A stretch of DNA of 42,174 bases from Bacteroidales bacterium (GTDB taxonomy: Bacteria > Bacteroidota > Bacteroidia > Bacteroidales > Muribaculaceae): positions 1-42,174 of the forward strand of contig JAAVFV010000036.1 of NCBI GenBank assembly GCA_014800525.1, written 5' to 3'. The notes under the pieces were generated by a model. That model saw only the letters and a list, made by a program, of their open reading frames with translations. It was not told where the DNA came from and made no database searches. Made by a program: the position numbers and the translations under genes. This document shows positions 19,080-27,014 of the stretch, piece by piece. Numbering within the stretch: position 1 is the stretch's first letter; every line of letters starts with the position of its first letter.

Positions 19080-20921
19080 ATGGATCAGAAATTTGAAATG
19101 GTGGCCAAGACCTTCCAGGGCTTGGAAGATGTGCTGAGAGATGAAATCATCTCCTTAGGCGCTGAAAACGTGGAAATGGGCCGACGGATGGTCAGTTTCC
19201 ACGGCGACCTCGCTACGATGTACCGCGCTAATCTCTGCTGCCGCACGGCTCTGAGAATCCTGCGCCCGATTGAGAAATTCACAGCTGAATCTCCTGATGA
19301 ACTCTACGATATCGTCCGCGAGATTGACTGGAGCAAATATATGACTCCCGATACGACATTCGCTATCGATTCAACCATCAACAGCGGATATTTCCCCCAT
19401 TCACAGTTTGTGACCTATCGTGTCAAAGACGGTATAGTCGACCATTTCATGGACACGGTCGGACGTCGGCCCTCAATCCGCGTCACCGACCCCGATCTCC
19501 TCTTCAATGTCCATATCGATGGCGACCGGATCACCATCTCACTCGACTCCAGTGGCGAACCCCTCTCCCACCGCGGTTATCGGGTGGCTCAGACAGAAGC
19601 CCCGATCAATGAGGTGCTCGCCGCCGGTATCATCATGAAGACCGGATGGCGGGGCGATTGTAATTTCGCAGATCCAATGTGCGGCTCCGGCACATTCCTC
19701 ATCGAAGCAGCCCTTATTGCGGCCAATATCAATCCCGGTATCTACCGCGAGAATTTCGCTTTCGAGAAATGGCCCGATTTTGATGCCGAACTCTTTGAGG
19801 AAATCTACAATGATGATTCTGCCGAACGCGACTTCAACTATAAGATCTATGGCGGGGATATAGATGCCGATGCCGAAGCTATCGCACGACGCAATATAAA
19901 GAGCGCCAAGGTGGAGGAGATGATCGAACTCTCCCGCCGCCCTATGGCCGACTGGACAGAGAATCCCGAGCCCGGTGTGCTCGTGATGAATCCTCCTTAC
20001 GGTGCCCGATTGAAGCCCGATGATATGACAGACCTCTATCGCGGTATCGGATCCACTCTCAAGAAGCATTTCCAGGGCTGGACCGCCTGGATCCTCGGTC
20101 TCAATGATGAGGACTTCGCCAATATTGGTCTGAAACCATCGATGAAGATTCCTCTTCTGAATGGCAGTCTGGAATGCTCCCTTCGCGAATATGTGCTCTT
20201 CGATGGCCGTTATAATGATTTCCGGGCCGACGGAGGGAAGGTGAGCCATTTTGAAGATGACCGTGACAGCGACCGGGGCCCCAGAAAGATGAAACGTCTT
20301 TCAGACGATGAATGGAAGAAGGAAGCACGTAAATTCGGCCATTCCGACAAGAATCGAGATCGTCGCTTCGATAAGAAATCTAAGCCTCAGCGTTCCGACC
20401 GTCGTTACGCTTCAGACTCCTACGATGAACGTCCCTCACGAAGCAATTTCAGCGACGACCGTCCATCGCGAAGCAATTTCAGCGACGACCGCCCATCGCG
20501 AAGCAATTTCCGTGACGACCGTCCATCGCGAAGCAATTTCCGTGACGAACGCCCATCGCGAAGCAATTTCCGTGACGACCGCCCATCGCGAAGCGGTTTC
20601 CGTGACGACCGCCCATCGCGAAGCGGTTTCCGTGACGAACGTCCATCGCGAAGCGGTTTCAGCGACGACCGTCCATCGCGAAGCGGTTTCCGTGACGACC
20701 GTCCATCGCGAAGCGGTTTCCGTCCCGGCTCTGCCGGCAATCGCGATCGTAAGCCCTATGGAGATCGGGATAGCAAACCCTCATCCGGCAAAAGAGAGGC
20801 CATCAATATCGCTCCTAAGGGCCCGAAGATCTCAGCTGATAATGCCCATATATTCTCTGACGTGCCCATGAGATCCCGCAGAAAGAAACCATCTGCCGAA
20901 GAGCCCCAAAATGAAGATTAA
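19080..20921 (+). CDS. THUMP-domain rRNA methyltransferase (RlmL-like) with repetitive tail
   Basis: 613 residues. The N-terminal THUMP-type RNA-binding region (about 5-160) is followed by a Rossmann methyltransferase domain with PMCGSGTFLIEAALIA (199-214) and the catalytic NPPY motif 304-307, typical of N2-guanine methylation of RNA. The best guess is methylation of 23S rRNA guanine 2445 as in RlmL, but related YpsC/Trm14 enzymes are possible. The second RlmK domain of E. coli RlmL is absent. From about residue 400 the protein becomes highly charged; residues 450-549 are ten 10-residue repeats RPSRS(N/G)F(S/R)D(D/E). This tail is probably disordered and may bind RNA. It lies 87 bp after ftsZ. 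Confidence 0.88.
   Translation: MDQKFEMVAKTFQGLEDVLRDEIISLGAENVEMGRRMVSFHGDLATMYRANLCCRTALRILRPIEKFTAESPDELYDIVREIDWSKYMTPDTTFAIDSTINSGYFPHSQFVTYRVKDGIVDHFMDTVGRRPSIRVTDPDLLFNVHIDGDRITISLDSSGEPLSHRGYRVAQTEAPINEVLAAGIIMKTGWRGDCNFADPMCGSGTFLIEAALIAANINPGIYRENFAFEKWPDFDAELFEEIYNDDSAERDFNYKIYGGDIDADAEAIARRNIKSAKVEEMIELSRRPMADWTENPEPGVLVMNPPYGARLKPDDMTDLYRGIGSTLKKHFQGWTAWILGLNDEDFANIGLKPSMKIPLLNGSLECSLREYVLFDGRYNDFRADGGKVSHFEDDRDSDRGPRKMKRLSDDEWKKEARKFGHSDKNRDRRFDKKSKPQRSDRRYASDSYDERPSRSNFSDDRPSRSNFSDDRPSRSNFRDDRPSRSNFRDERPSRSNFRDDRPSRSGFRDDRPSRSGFRDERPSRSGFSDDRPSRSGFRDDRPSRSGFRPGSAGNRDRKPYGDRDSKPSSGKREAINIAPKGPKISADNAHIFSDVPMRSRRKKPSAEEPQNED
20427..20726 (+). repeat. 30-bp minisatellite, ten copies, inside the methyltransferase gene
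   Basis: Ten head-to-tail 30-bp units encode the decapeptide RPSRS(N/G)F(S/R)D(D/E). Units 1-5 encode Asn and units 6-10 encode Gly at position six. Because 30 is a multiple of 3, copy-number change keeps the frame, and the array is also open in other frames, which produces misleading overlapping reading frames on both strands. Confidence 0.95.
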
Positions 20922-20942
20922 CCCAGAGCCCAAGGCGGATAT

Positions 20943-21905
20943 ATGAAACATAAACCTCTCGGAGCCGAGGGTATGTCAGTGGCCATCCTGGTCACAATCG
21001 CCCTCGGAGCCCTGAATTTCTTTGTTTTCAATTCAAACCCCATGAAAGGGGAGACAGGTATCTGTCTCCCCTCACCCGATTTATGGACTCTGCCTCCCAT
21101 ATGGAGCGCCTCCATCAACATCGGTCTCCTCCTCTGTGCGGGCCTTGGATTGTTTTTCCTCAATAAGACTTACTCCGTAATCCAGACCACATCTACTGTC
21201 TGGCCCTCGGCCTTCCTCGTGCTCTGCTCTTCATGCCCCTGGATCTTCTCCGGACTATCGGCAGGAGTGATTATGGTGGTGATTAATGTGCTCTCCCTTT
21301 TCGTGCTTTTCGACGCTTACAAAAGGGCCAACGCAACCCAGGAGACGTTCCTTGTGGCCACACTCCTATCGGTGGGTACGATGTTCCAATATGGTTTCCT
21401 GTTTCTTATCCCGGCCTATCTCCTGATGCTCGTTCCTCTCAATATCTTCCGCATCAAGGAAATCACATCTTTCCTCTTAGGACTTTTCGCCCCCTATTGG
21501 GTGGCCGTAGGGATGGGCTGGATTCCGATAGAAAACTTCTCCATCCCTCAGTTCTCTACCTTCATCCAGGGATTCACTCCTCCGACCAATCTTATCAAAG
21601 GGCTTGTCGTGATCGGTCTCACCGCCCTCTGGTCACTCATCCTAGCCCTGAATAATGCCGTGAGACTTTATGCCGGAAACACACGCCGCCGCCTACTGAA
21701 TAATTCCGTGATTCTTCTCGGAATATTCACGCTCCTAGCGATGATTGTGGATTTCAATAACCTTACGGCCTATCTTCCCTCCTTTTATCTCGCGGCCTCG
21801 CTACAGCTCGCCAACGCCTTTGCCCTATGGCAGATTCCTCGCGGACGCATGTGGCTCTCGATACTGACAGTGATATATATCGTAGCCTTCTTCTTCACTA
21901 TCTGA
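20943..21905 (+). CDS. Multipass membrane protein of unknown function
   Basis: 320 residues, strongly hydrophobic, with about eight to ten membrane helices. The first follows a short basic start (MKHKPLGAEGMSVAILVTIALGALNFFVF). Loops are short and no catalytic motif is visible. Topology resembles an uncharacterised Bacteroidetes membrane family (DUF6427-like), but I cannot confirm membership. It starts 21 bp after the methyltransferase and is followed by pdxB after 47 bp, so the three are probably cotranscribed. A perfect 10-bp-stem hairpin lies within the gene at 21048-21071. Confidence 0.75.
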   Translation: MKHKPLGAEGMSVAILVTIALGALNFFVFNSNPMKGETGICLPSPDLWTLPPIWSASINIGLLLCAGLGLFFLNKTYSVIQTTSTVWPSAFLVLCSSCPWIFSGLSAGVIMVVINVLSLFVLFDAYKRANATQETFLVATLLSVGTMFQYGFLFLIPAYLLMLVPLNIFRIKEITSFLLGLFAPYWVAVGMGWIPIENFSIPQFSTFIQGFTPPTNLIKGLVVIGLTALWSLILALNNAVRLYAGNTRRRLLNNSVILLGIFTLLAMIVDFNNLTAYLPSFYLAASLQLANAFALWQIPRGRMWLSILTVIYIVAFFFTI

Positions 21906-21952
21906 TTTTTTCTGAAACCGCTTCCCGGCAAAATATAATCCCCGCACATAAT

Positions 21953-22945
21953 ATGCTTAGATTTCTTATCGACGAGAATATTCCCTATATCAAAGGACGT
22001 CTTGAGCCCATCGGTCAGGTCACATATCTCGACCAGAATGATTTCAGTCATGAGCTTGCTTCCCAGGCCGATGCAGTTCTGATCCGCACCCGCACCCGGG
22101 CCAATGCCTCTCTGCTCGAGAACACTCCTGTCAGGCTTGTGGCCACGGCCACTATCGGCACCGACCAGATCGATATCCCCTGGTGTGACTCACACGGAAT
22201 CACGGTCCGAAATAGCCCAGGATGCAATGCTCCGGCTGTGGCGCAATATGTGTGGAGCTCACTCCTCCATCAGGATTTCAATCCGGAAAAAGACACTCTC
22301 GGCATCATAGGATGCGGAAATGTCGGCGGCATCGTGCGGCAATGGGGAGAGCAGCTTGGAGTGCGGATGATGGTCTGCGATCCATTCCGCCCCGATCTTC
22401 ACACCTCCTCCCTTGAAGAGATAATGAGCCAATGTGACGCAGTGACGCTCCATACACCTCTGACCCGTGACGGCCTCCATCCCACATTCCATCTCATCAA
22501 CGAGAAACTTCTACCCCTGATGAAACAGGATGCAATACTCATCAATGCAGCACGCGGCCCGGTGGTTGACTTCAACGCGCTCCGCGAATTCAGCCGGATA
22601 CGCCCCGACATACGCATGGTGATAGACACCTGGGAAGGAGAACCGGCAGTAGATCCCGAGATCCTCGAAAAAGCTGTATACGCCACACCGCATATCGCCG
22701 GCTACTCCCGGCTGGGAAAAGAACGCGCCACTCGGATGGTGCTTGAAGCCGTAGAAGAGGAATTCGGTATTGAGATAGATAAATCCGGGCTTTCCGGCCC
22801 TTATCGCCCGATTCCGGCCCTGACTGCAGAGATGATCAAATCTTCCTACGATCCGGCTGAAGACACCCGCACCCTCCGGGCACATCCCTCCTCCCTCGAG
22901 ACCCTCCGCCACGATTACTCCTACCGCCCCGAAACAGGCGAATAA
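21953..22945 (+). CDS. pdxB: 4-phosphoerythronate dehydrogenase PdxB
   Basis: 330 residues from the start giving MLRFLIDENIPYIKGRLEPIG, which matches the family N-terminus; an in-frame start 126 bp upstream overlaps the membrane-protein gene and was not chosen. D-isomer-specific 2-hydroxyacid dehydrogenase fold: TATIGTDQIDIPWC, NSPGCNAPAVAQYVW, the NAD loop LGIIGCGNVGG, INAARGPVVD, and TPHIAGYSRLGKE with the catalytic His. It oxidises 4-phosphoerythronate in the DXP-independent arm of pyridoxal phosphate synthesis. The C-terminal dimerisation segment, specific to PdxB, separates it from other family members. Confidence 0.93.
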   Translation: MLRFLIDENIPYIKGRLEPIGQVTYLDQNDFSHELASQADAVLIRTRTRANASLLENTPVRLVATATIGTDQIDIPWCDSHGITVRNSPGCNAPAVAQYVWSSLLHQDFNPEKDTLGIIGCGNVGGIVRQWGEQLGVRMMVCDPFRPDLHTSSLEEIMSQCDAVTLHTPLTRDGLHPTFHLINEKLLPLMKQDAILINAARGPVVDFNALREFSRIRPDIRMVIDTWEGEPAVDPEILEKAVYATPHIAGYSRLGKERATRMVLEAVEEEFGIEIDKSGLSGPYRPIPALTAEMIKSSYDPAEDTRTLRAHPSSLETLRHDYSYRPETGE

Positions 22946-22954
22946 TCCTTCTGC

Positions 22955-23039
22955 GCCTCCGCGCTCCCTCCGCCTCCGCGCTCCCTCCGCCTCCGCGCTC
23001 CCCCCGCCTCCGCGCTCCCCCCGCCTCCGCGCTCCCTCC
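22955..23039. repeat. 17-bp tandem array, five copies
   Basis: Five units of GCCTCCGCGCTCCCTCC (two with CCC for CCT) begin 9 bp after the pdxB stop. A partial sixth unit of 11 bp follows. The strand is pyrimidine rich. The core CTCCGCGCT is the reverse complement of AGCGCGGAG in the 55-bp repeat at 23081, so the two could pair in RNA or single-stranded DNA. Confidence 0.93.
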
Positions 23040-23080
23040 GCGCTCCCTCCGCGCAGCTTATCTGCGGAGAAATGTTTCCG

Positions 23081-23135
23081 TCAGCGCGGAGCTCGTCCTG
23101 TGCAAGCCCTGAAAGGGATTGAAGCGGCCAATGCC
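23081..23135 (+). repeat. 55-bp intergenic repeat, copy A
   Basis: This copy differs from the copy at 23183-23237 by one base. It starts TCAGCGCG and ends CGGCCAATGCC. A shortened copy of its first 17 bases occurs at 23138-23154. All lie in the 334-bp gap between pdxB and the RNase H gene. Confidence 0.9.
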
Positions 23136-23182
23136 CGTCAGCGCGAAGCTCGTCGGCGCAAAGCCCGCCTGCGCGAAGGCCA

Positions 23183-23237
23183 TCAGCGCGAAGCTCGTCC
23201 TGTGCAAGCCCTGAAAGGGATTGAAGCGGCCAATGCC
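23183..23237 (+). repeat. 55-bp intergenic repeat, copy B
   Basis: Copy B begins 102 bp after copy A, exactly 34 codons, so both are read in the same frame as the RNase H gene downstream. I do not take this as coding, because the enzyme family begins at 23280. A diverged relative lies at 40215-40272. Confidence 0.9.
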
Positions 23238-23279
23238 AAAGCCCGGATTCCAAATTCCCTAACCATTCAAATCCTCAAC

Positions 23280-23951
23280 ATGAAATACGCCAAACGCTAT
23301 TACGTAGTCTGGAAAGGTCGCCACCCCGGTATCTATGATAATCTCGATGATGCCATGGAGCAAGTGGATGATTTTCCCGGAGCTCTCTTCAAAAGCTACG
23401 CCTCTGCCGAAGAAGCCGCCCAAGCTTACCGCTCCGCCTCCCGCCGCAACGATCGCGACGAAATCTCCAAACTCATCGCCTCCGCCGCGGAAAAGAATAT
23501 CCCTAAGGCCGGTCAACCCGACTACTTCCAATTTCCTGAAATCGACCTCAACGGCTGGGCCGTCGATGCCTCATGTCAGGGAAATCCCGGCCGGATGGAA
23601 TATCGCGGTGTAGAACTCATGACAGGCCGCGAGCTCTTCCGCGTCGGCCCATTCCAGAAATCCACCAACAATATCGGAGAGTTTCTGGCCATTGTCCATG
23701 CCCTCGCCATGATGAAACAATCAGGCGAAAACCATACCATCTATTCCGACTCAGTCACCGGAATGGCATGGGTCCGCGACCGCAAGGTCAAGACCCAGCT
23801 TAAACGCACTCCCGAGAATGAAGACTCCTTCCGGATGTTGGAGCGTGCTTTGGTATGGCTTAATACCAACTCAGCCCAACACCGCCCAAAAATTCTGAAA
23901 TGGCAGACCGAACGCTGGGGAGAAATCCCCGCCGACTTCGGACGTAAGTAA
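23280..23951 (+). CDS. Viroplasmin-type ribonuclease H
   Basis: 223 residues. The N-terminal viroplasmin (caulimovirus-type RNA/DNA hybrid-binding) domain, residues 1-55, is clear: KRYYVVWKGRHPGIYDNLDDAMEQV with FKSYASAEEAAQAY. A linker leads to the RNase H domain (about 90-223). The four catalytic acids are in place: D96 (WAVDASCQGNPG), E134 (NNIGEFLAIVHAL), D157 (YSDSVTGMAWV) and D219 (IPADFG). It degrades RNA in RNA-DNA hybrids. The frame stays open for 60 further codons upstream through the repeats, but the family N-terminus argues for this start. Gene number in this genome is unknown, so I leave the symbol empty. Confidence 0.9.
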   Translation: MKYAKRYYVVWKGRHPGIYDNLDDAMEQVDDFPGALFKSYASAEEAAQAYRSASRRNDRDEISKLIASAAEKNIPKAGQPDYFQFPEIDLNGWAVDASCQGNPGRMEYRGVELMTGRELFRVGPFQKSTNNIGEFLAIVHALAMMKQSGENHTIYSDSVTGMAWVRDRKVKTQLKRTPENEDSFRMLERALVWLNTNSAQHRPKILKWQTERWGEIPADFGRK

Positions 23952-24012
23952 GGCAGCCGGACAATGAAATTATGGCTTACAGGCCAATTAAAATACTTAC
24001 TTATAATCCCCT

Positions 24013-24999
24013 ATGCCAACCCCACTCCATTCCTCTATCTCTCCGGCCTCCATCCGCCGGAGTCTCCTCGAAGCAGGAGCCATAGCAGTCGGCTATGCCG
24101 ATGCCAAAGGTGTGGAGCCTTCCGCTATCGATGCCTATAAACAATGGCTCGATAGAGGCAACCATGCGGGGATGGCCTATATGGAACGTCATGGAGAACT
24201 GCGTGCTGATCCCCGAGGCCTACTCCCCGAAGCACGCTCCGTAATTGCCTGTGCCTTTCCCTTCGCCCCTGCCTCCGAGGATGATATCGCGCCGGGCCGG
24301 ATAGCGGCCTATGCCTATGGACTCGACTATCATGATGTGCTCCGGGGACGTCTTCAGAAAGCTATCCGCAAAATCGATCCCTCCTCGGAGGCCGAATGGA
24401 GAATCTGCATAGACTCTGCCCCCATTCCCGAAAGATACTGGGCACAAAAGGCCGGAATCGGATTCATCGGCCGCAACGGCGCCATCATCATCCCGGGCCA
24501 CGGCAGCATGGTATTCATCGCCCTCATCCTGACATCCCTCACCCTCCCTGCCTCCTCTCCCATATATGAAAAATGCCTCGGGTGCCGGCGGTGTCTCGAA
24601 GCTTGTCCCGGCAAGGCTATCGCTGACGATGGGACAGTCGATTCCCGCCGCTGCCTGAGCTATCTCACCATCGAACACCGCGGCCCCTGGATCTCCCCGG
24701 AAGCCCTTTCCACAGTCTCCACTCCCGCCGGGCGCCAATGCCTCTTCGGATGCGATATCTGTCTGCGGGTCTGTCCTCACAATCGGCAGATTCCATCCAC
24801 CACCATTGCCGAATTCTATCCGCTCCCGACCCTGAAGGATCTTGTGGAGGAAACCGGAGGCCCGGAAAAATTGCAGAACAGATGCCTGACAATGACCCAA
24901 GAGGAATTCTCCCGCCTATTCAAAGGCTCTCCTATTAAGCGTGCCAAACTCGCCGGCCTCCACCGAAACGCCTCAACCGGAAATTTAGACCGATTTTAA
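24013..24999 (+). CDS. queG: Epoxyqueuosine reductase QueG
   Basis: 328 residues. It reduces epoxyqueuosine to queuosine at position 34 of tRNAs with GUN anticodons, using cobalamin and two 4Fe-4S clusters. Cluster ligands are visible: CLGCRRCLEACP (C188, C191, C194, C198) and CLFGCDICLRVCP (C243, C247, C250, C254). The cobalamin-binding N-terminal half contains RYWAQKAGIGFIGRNG. The tRNA-Asp(GTC) gene at 32331 in the same window would be one substrate. The -33 element of the korA promoter begins at its stop codon. Confidence 0.95.
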   Translation: MPTPLHSSISPASIRRSLLEAGAIAVGYADAKGVEPSAIDAYKQWLDRGNHAGMAYMERHGELRADPRGLLPEARSVIACAFPFAPASEDDIAPGRIAAYAYGLDYHDVLRGRLQKAIRKIDPSSEAEWRICIDSAPIPERYWAQKAGIGFIGRNGAIIIPGHGSMVFIALILTSLTLPASSPIYEKCLGCRRCLEACPGKAIADDGTVDSRRCLSYLTIEHRGPWISPEALSTVSTPAGRQCLFGCDICLRVCPHNRQIPSTTIAEFYPLPTLKDLVEETGGPEKLQNRCLTMTQEEFSRLFKGSPIKRAKLAGLHRNASTGNLDRF

Positions 25000-25029
25000 T
25001 TGCCGACTCGAAAAGATTCGTTATATTTG
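25000..25029 (+). promoter_or_regulatory. Promoter of korAB
   Basis: TTG at 25000-25002 and TATATTTG at 25022-25029 are separated by 19 bp, matching the Bacteroidetes sigma consensus (TTTG or TTG, 19-21 bp, TAnnTTTG). It starts one base after the queG stop and implies a 5' leader of about 105 nt. Confidence 0.75.
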
Positions 25030-25145
25030 CTACACAAAAGAAGAATCGGCACCGCGCCGCGGAGAGCCGTTTTTGAGTCTGCCGACAAAGACCAAGGCTC
25101 CATCAAAAAACTTCTAACTACCATCAAAAACCAACCTGATTCGTT

Positions 25146-27014
25146 ATGCTACAAGAAACGAATGTCAAGAATGTCGATAAAGTCGTGATTCGATTTGCCG
25201 GAGATTCCGGCGACGGCATGCAGCTCGCCGGAAACATTTTCTCCAATGTCTCCGCCGGTGAAGGAAACCAGATTTCCACCTTCCCCGACTATCCCGCCGA
25301 GATACGCGCCCCGCAAGGCTCGCTCTCCGGTGTGTCCGGTTTTCAAGTATCCGTCGGCCGTGATGTCCACACTCCCGGCGACCGTGCTGATGTGCTCGTG
25401 GCCATGAATCCCGCAGCACTGAAAACAAACTTACGCCACCTCCGCCCCGACGGAATCGTGATGTGCGATGCTGATTCATTCACTCCCGCAAATCTCCGTA
25501 AGGCTGAATATACTTCCGACGACCCCGTCGAAGAACTCGGCATCGACCCCCGTCATATCCTGCTTGTGCCGATGTCAACACTGCTCAAAGCCACTCTCGA
25601 AGGCTCCGGTCTCGACCAGAAAGCAATGATGAAATGCAAGAATATGCTGGCTCTCGGCCTCATCTGCTATATCTTCGACCGCCCTGTGGAGGCTGTACTC
25701 AATAAACTCAAAAAGAAATTCGCCAAGAAACCCGCCGTCTACGAAGCTAATGCGAAGGTGGTGCAGGCCGGCCACGACTATGCCGCCAACACCCACTCAT
25801 CAATGCCTGTCTATCGCATCGAGACCGCAACTTCCCGACCCGGAACCTATATCGACGTCACCGGCAACACAGCCACAGCCTGGGGCCTTATCATGGCCTC
25901 CGAAAAAAGTGGCCGTCCCCTCTTCTTAGGCTCCTACCCCATCACTCCGGCCACAGATATCCTCCACGAACTCGCCAAACGCAAAGACCTTGGAGTAAAG
26001 GCCATTCAGATGGAAGATGAGATTGCCGGAGTCTGCTCCGCTATCGGAGCCTCCTACGCCGGACACCTTGCCGTGACATCCACCTCCGGCCCCGGCCTCT
26101 CGCTCAAATCAGAAGGAATAGGCCTGGCTGTCATGGCTGAGCTTCCGCTGGTAGTGATCGATGTGCAGCGTGGAGGCCCCTCAACCGGTCTGCCCACAAA
26201 AACCGAACAGACCGACCTTATGCAGGCCCTCTATGGTCGCAACGGCGAATCCCCTCTCTGCGTCCTGGCGGCCGCAAGCCCCACCGACTGCTTCGATATG
26301 GCTTTCACTGCCGCCAAAATCGCTGTCGAACACATGACTCCCGTAATCCTCCTCACCGATGCCTTCATCGCAAACGGATCCTCGGCATGGAGAGTTCCCG
26401 AAGAGGCTGATTATCCTGAAATTCATCCCCACCTTGTCTCCGGTGACCAGCTTGAGAACGGATGGAAACCCTTCGACCGCGACCCTGAGAATTTTGTGCG
26501 TTACTGGGCCATCCCCGGCACCGAAAACGCCATGCACCGCGTCGGAGGTCTGGAGAAAGATTTCACCACATCAGTGATTTCCACCGACGGAGCCAACCAT
26601 GAACGTATGGTGGAGGCACGCCGCCGTAAGATTGCCGCCATCGCCAAGGATATACCCCTTATGGAGCCCCTCCTCGATGCCGAAGCCGACACAATCCTGT
26701 TAGGCTGGGGCGGCACATACGGCCATCTTCTCACCGCCGCCACCGAACTCAACCGCGAAGGCACACCGCTGGCCTTCTTCCAGTTCCGCTACATCAATCC
26801 TCTGCCGGCAAACACCTTGGAATGCCTTAAGAAATATAAACGCATCATCGTGGCCGAGCTCAACACCGGTATGTTTGCCGATTATCTCCAGATGCAGCTT
26901 CCCGGTAAGGAAATCCTCCGCATAAATAAGGTGGAAGGCCAGCCATTCTTTGTGAAGGAAGTGAAAGAGAAAATTATCGACCTTATCAACAACGACCATG
27001 GAAACCAACGATAA
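25146..27014 (+). CDS. korA: 2-oxoacid:ferredoxin oxidoreductase, fused gamma-alpha subunit
   Basis: 622 residues. The N-terminal gamma domain (about 10-200; VIRFAGDSGDGMQLAGNIFSN, FPDYPAEIRAPQG) precedes the alpha domain (about 225-600; GSYPITPATDILHELAK, QMEDEIAGVCSAIGASYAG, TSTSGPGLSLKSEGIGLAVMAELPLV, DVQRGGPSTGLPTKTEQ). With KorB it converts a 2-oxoacid plus CoA to acyl-CoA and CO2, reducing ferredoxin. 2-Oxoglutarate is the likely substrate because of the gamma-alpha/beta arrangement of KorAB, but this is inferred. The korB start overlaps its end by 17 bp, implying translational coupling. Confidence 0.93.
   Translation: MLQETNVKNVDKVVIRFAGDSGDGMQLAGNIFSNVSAGEGNQISTFPDYPAEIRAPQGSLSGVSGFQVSVGRDVHTPGDRADVLVAMNPAALKTNLRHLRPDGIVMCDADSFTPANLRKAEYTSDDPVEELGIDPRHILLVPMSTLLKATLEGSGLDQKAMMKCKNMLALGLICYIFDRPVEAVLNKLKKKFAKKPAVYEANAKVVQAGHDYAANTHSSMPVYRIETATSRPGTYIDVTGNTATAWGLIMASEKSGRPLFLGSYPITPATDILHELAKRKDLGVKAIQMEDEIAGVCSAIGASYAGHLAVTSTSGPGLSLKSEGIGLAVMAELPLVVIDVQRGGPSTGLPTKTEQTDLMQALYGRNGESPLCVLAAASPTDCFDMAFTAAKIAVEHMTPVILLTDAFIANGSSAWRVPEEADYPEIHPHLVSGDQLENGWKPFDRDPENFVRYWAIPGTENAMHRVGGLEKDFTTSVISTDGANHERMVEARRRKIAAIAKDIPLMEPLLDAEADTILLGWGGTYGHLLTAATELNREGTPLAFFQFRYINPLPANTLECLKKYKRIIVAELNTGMFADYLQMQLPGKEILRINKVEGQPFFVKEVKEKIIDLINNDHGNQR

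Noticed and set aside
20427-20726. A possible CRISPR array
   Set aside because: Units are contiguous with no unique spacers, are coding, and no cas gene is nearby.
20308-20871. Overlapping frames on both strands over the 30-bp repeats
   Set aside because: A repeat whose unit is a multiple of three stays open in several frames; the frame with THUMP and methyltransferase motifs is the real one.
21827-21952. An earlier start for pdxB inside the membrane-protein gene
   Set aside because: The extra 42 residues overlap coding sequence and precede the conserved PdxB N-terminus.
23100-23279. A 60-codon N-terminal extension of the RNase H gene
   Set aside because: It consists of intergenic repeats read in frame, while the viroplasmin domain begins exactly at the ATG at 23280.
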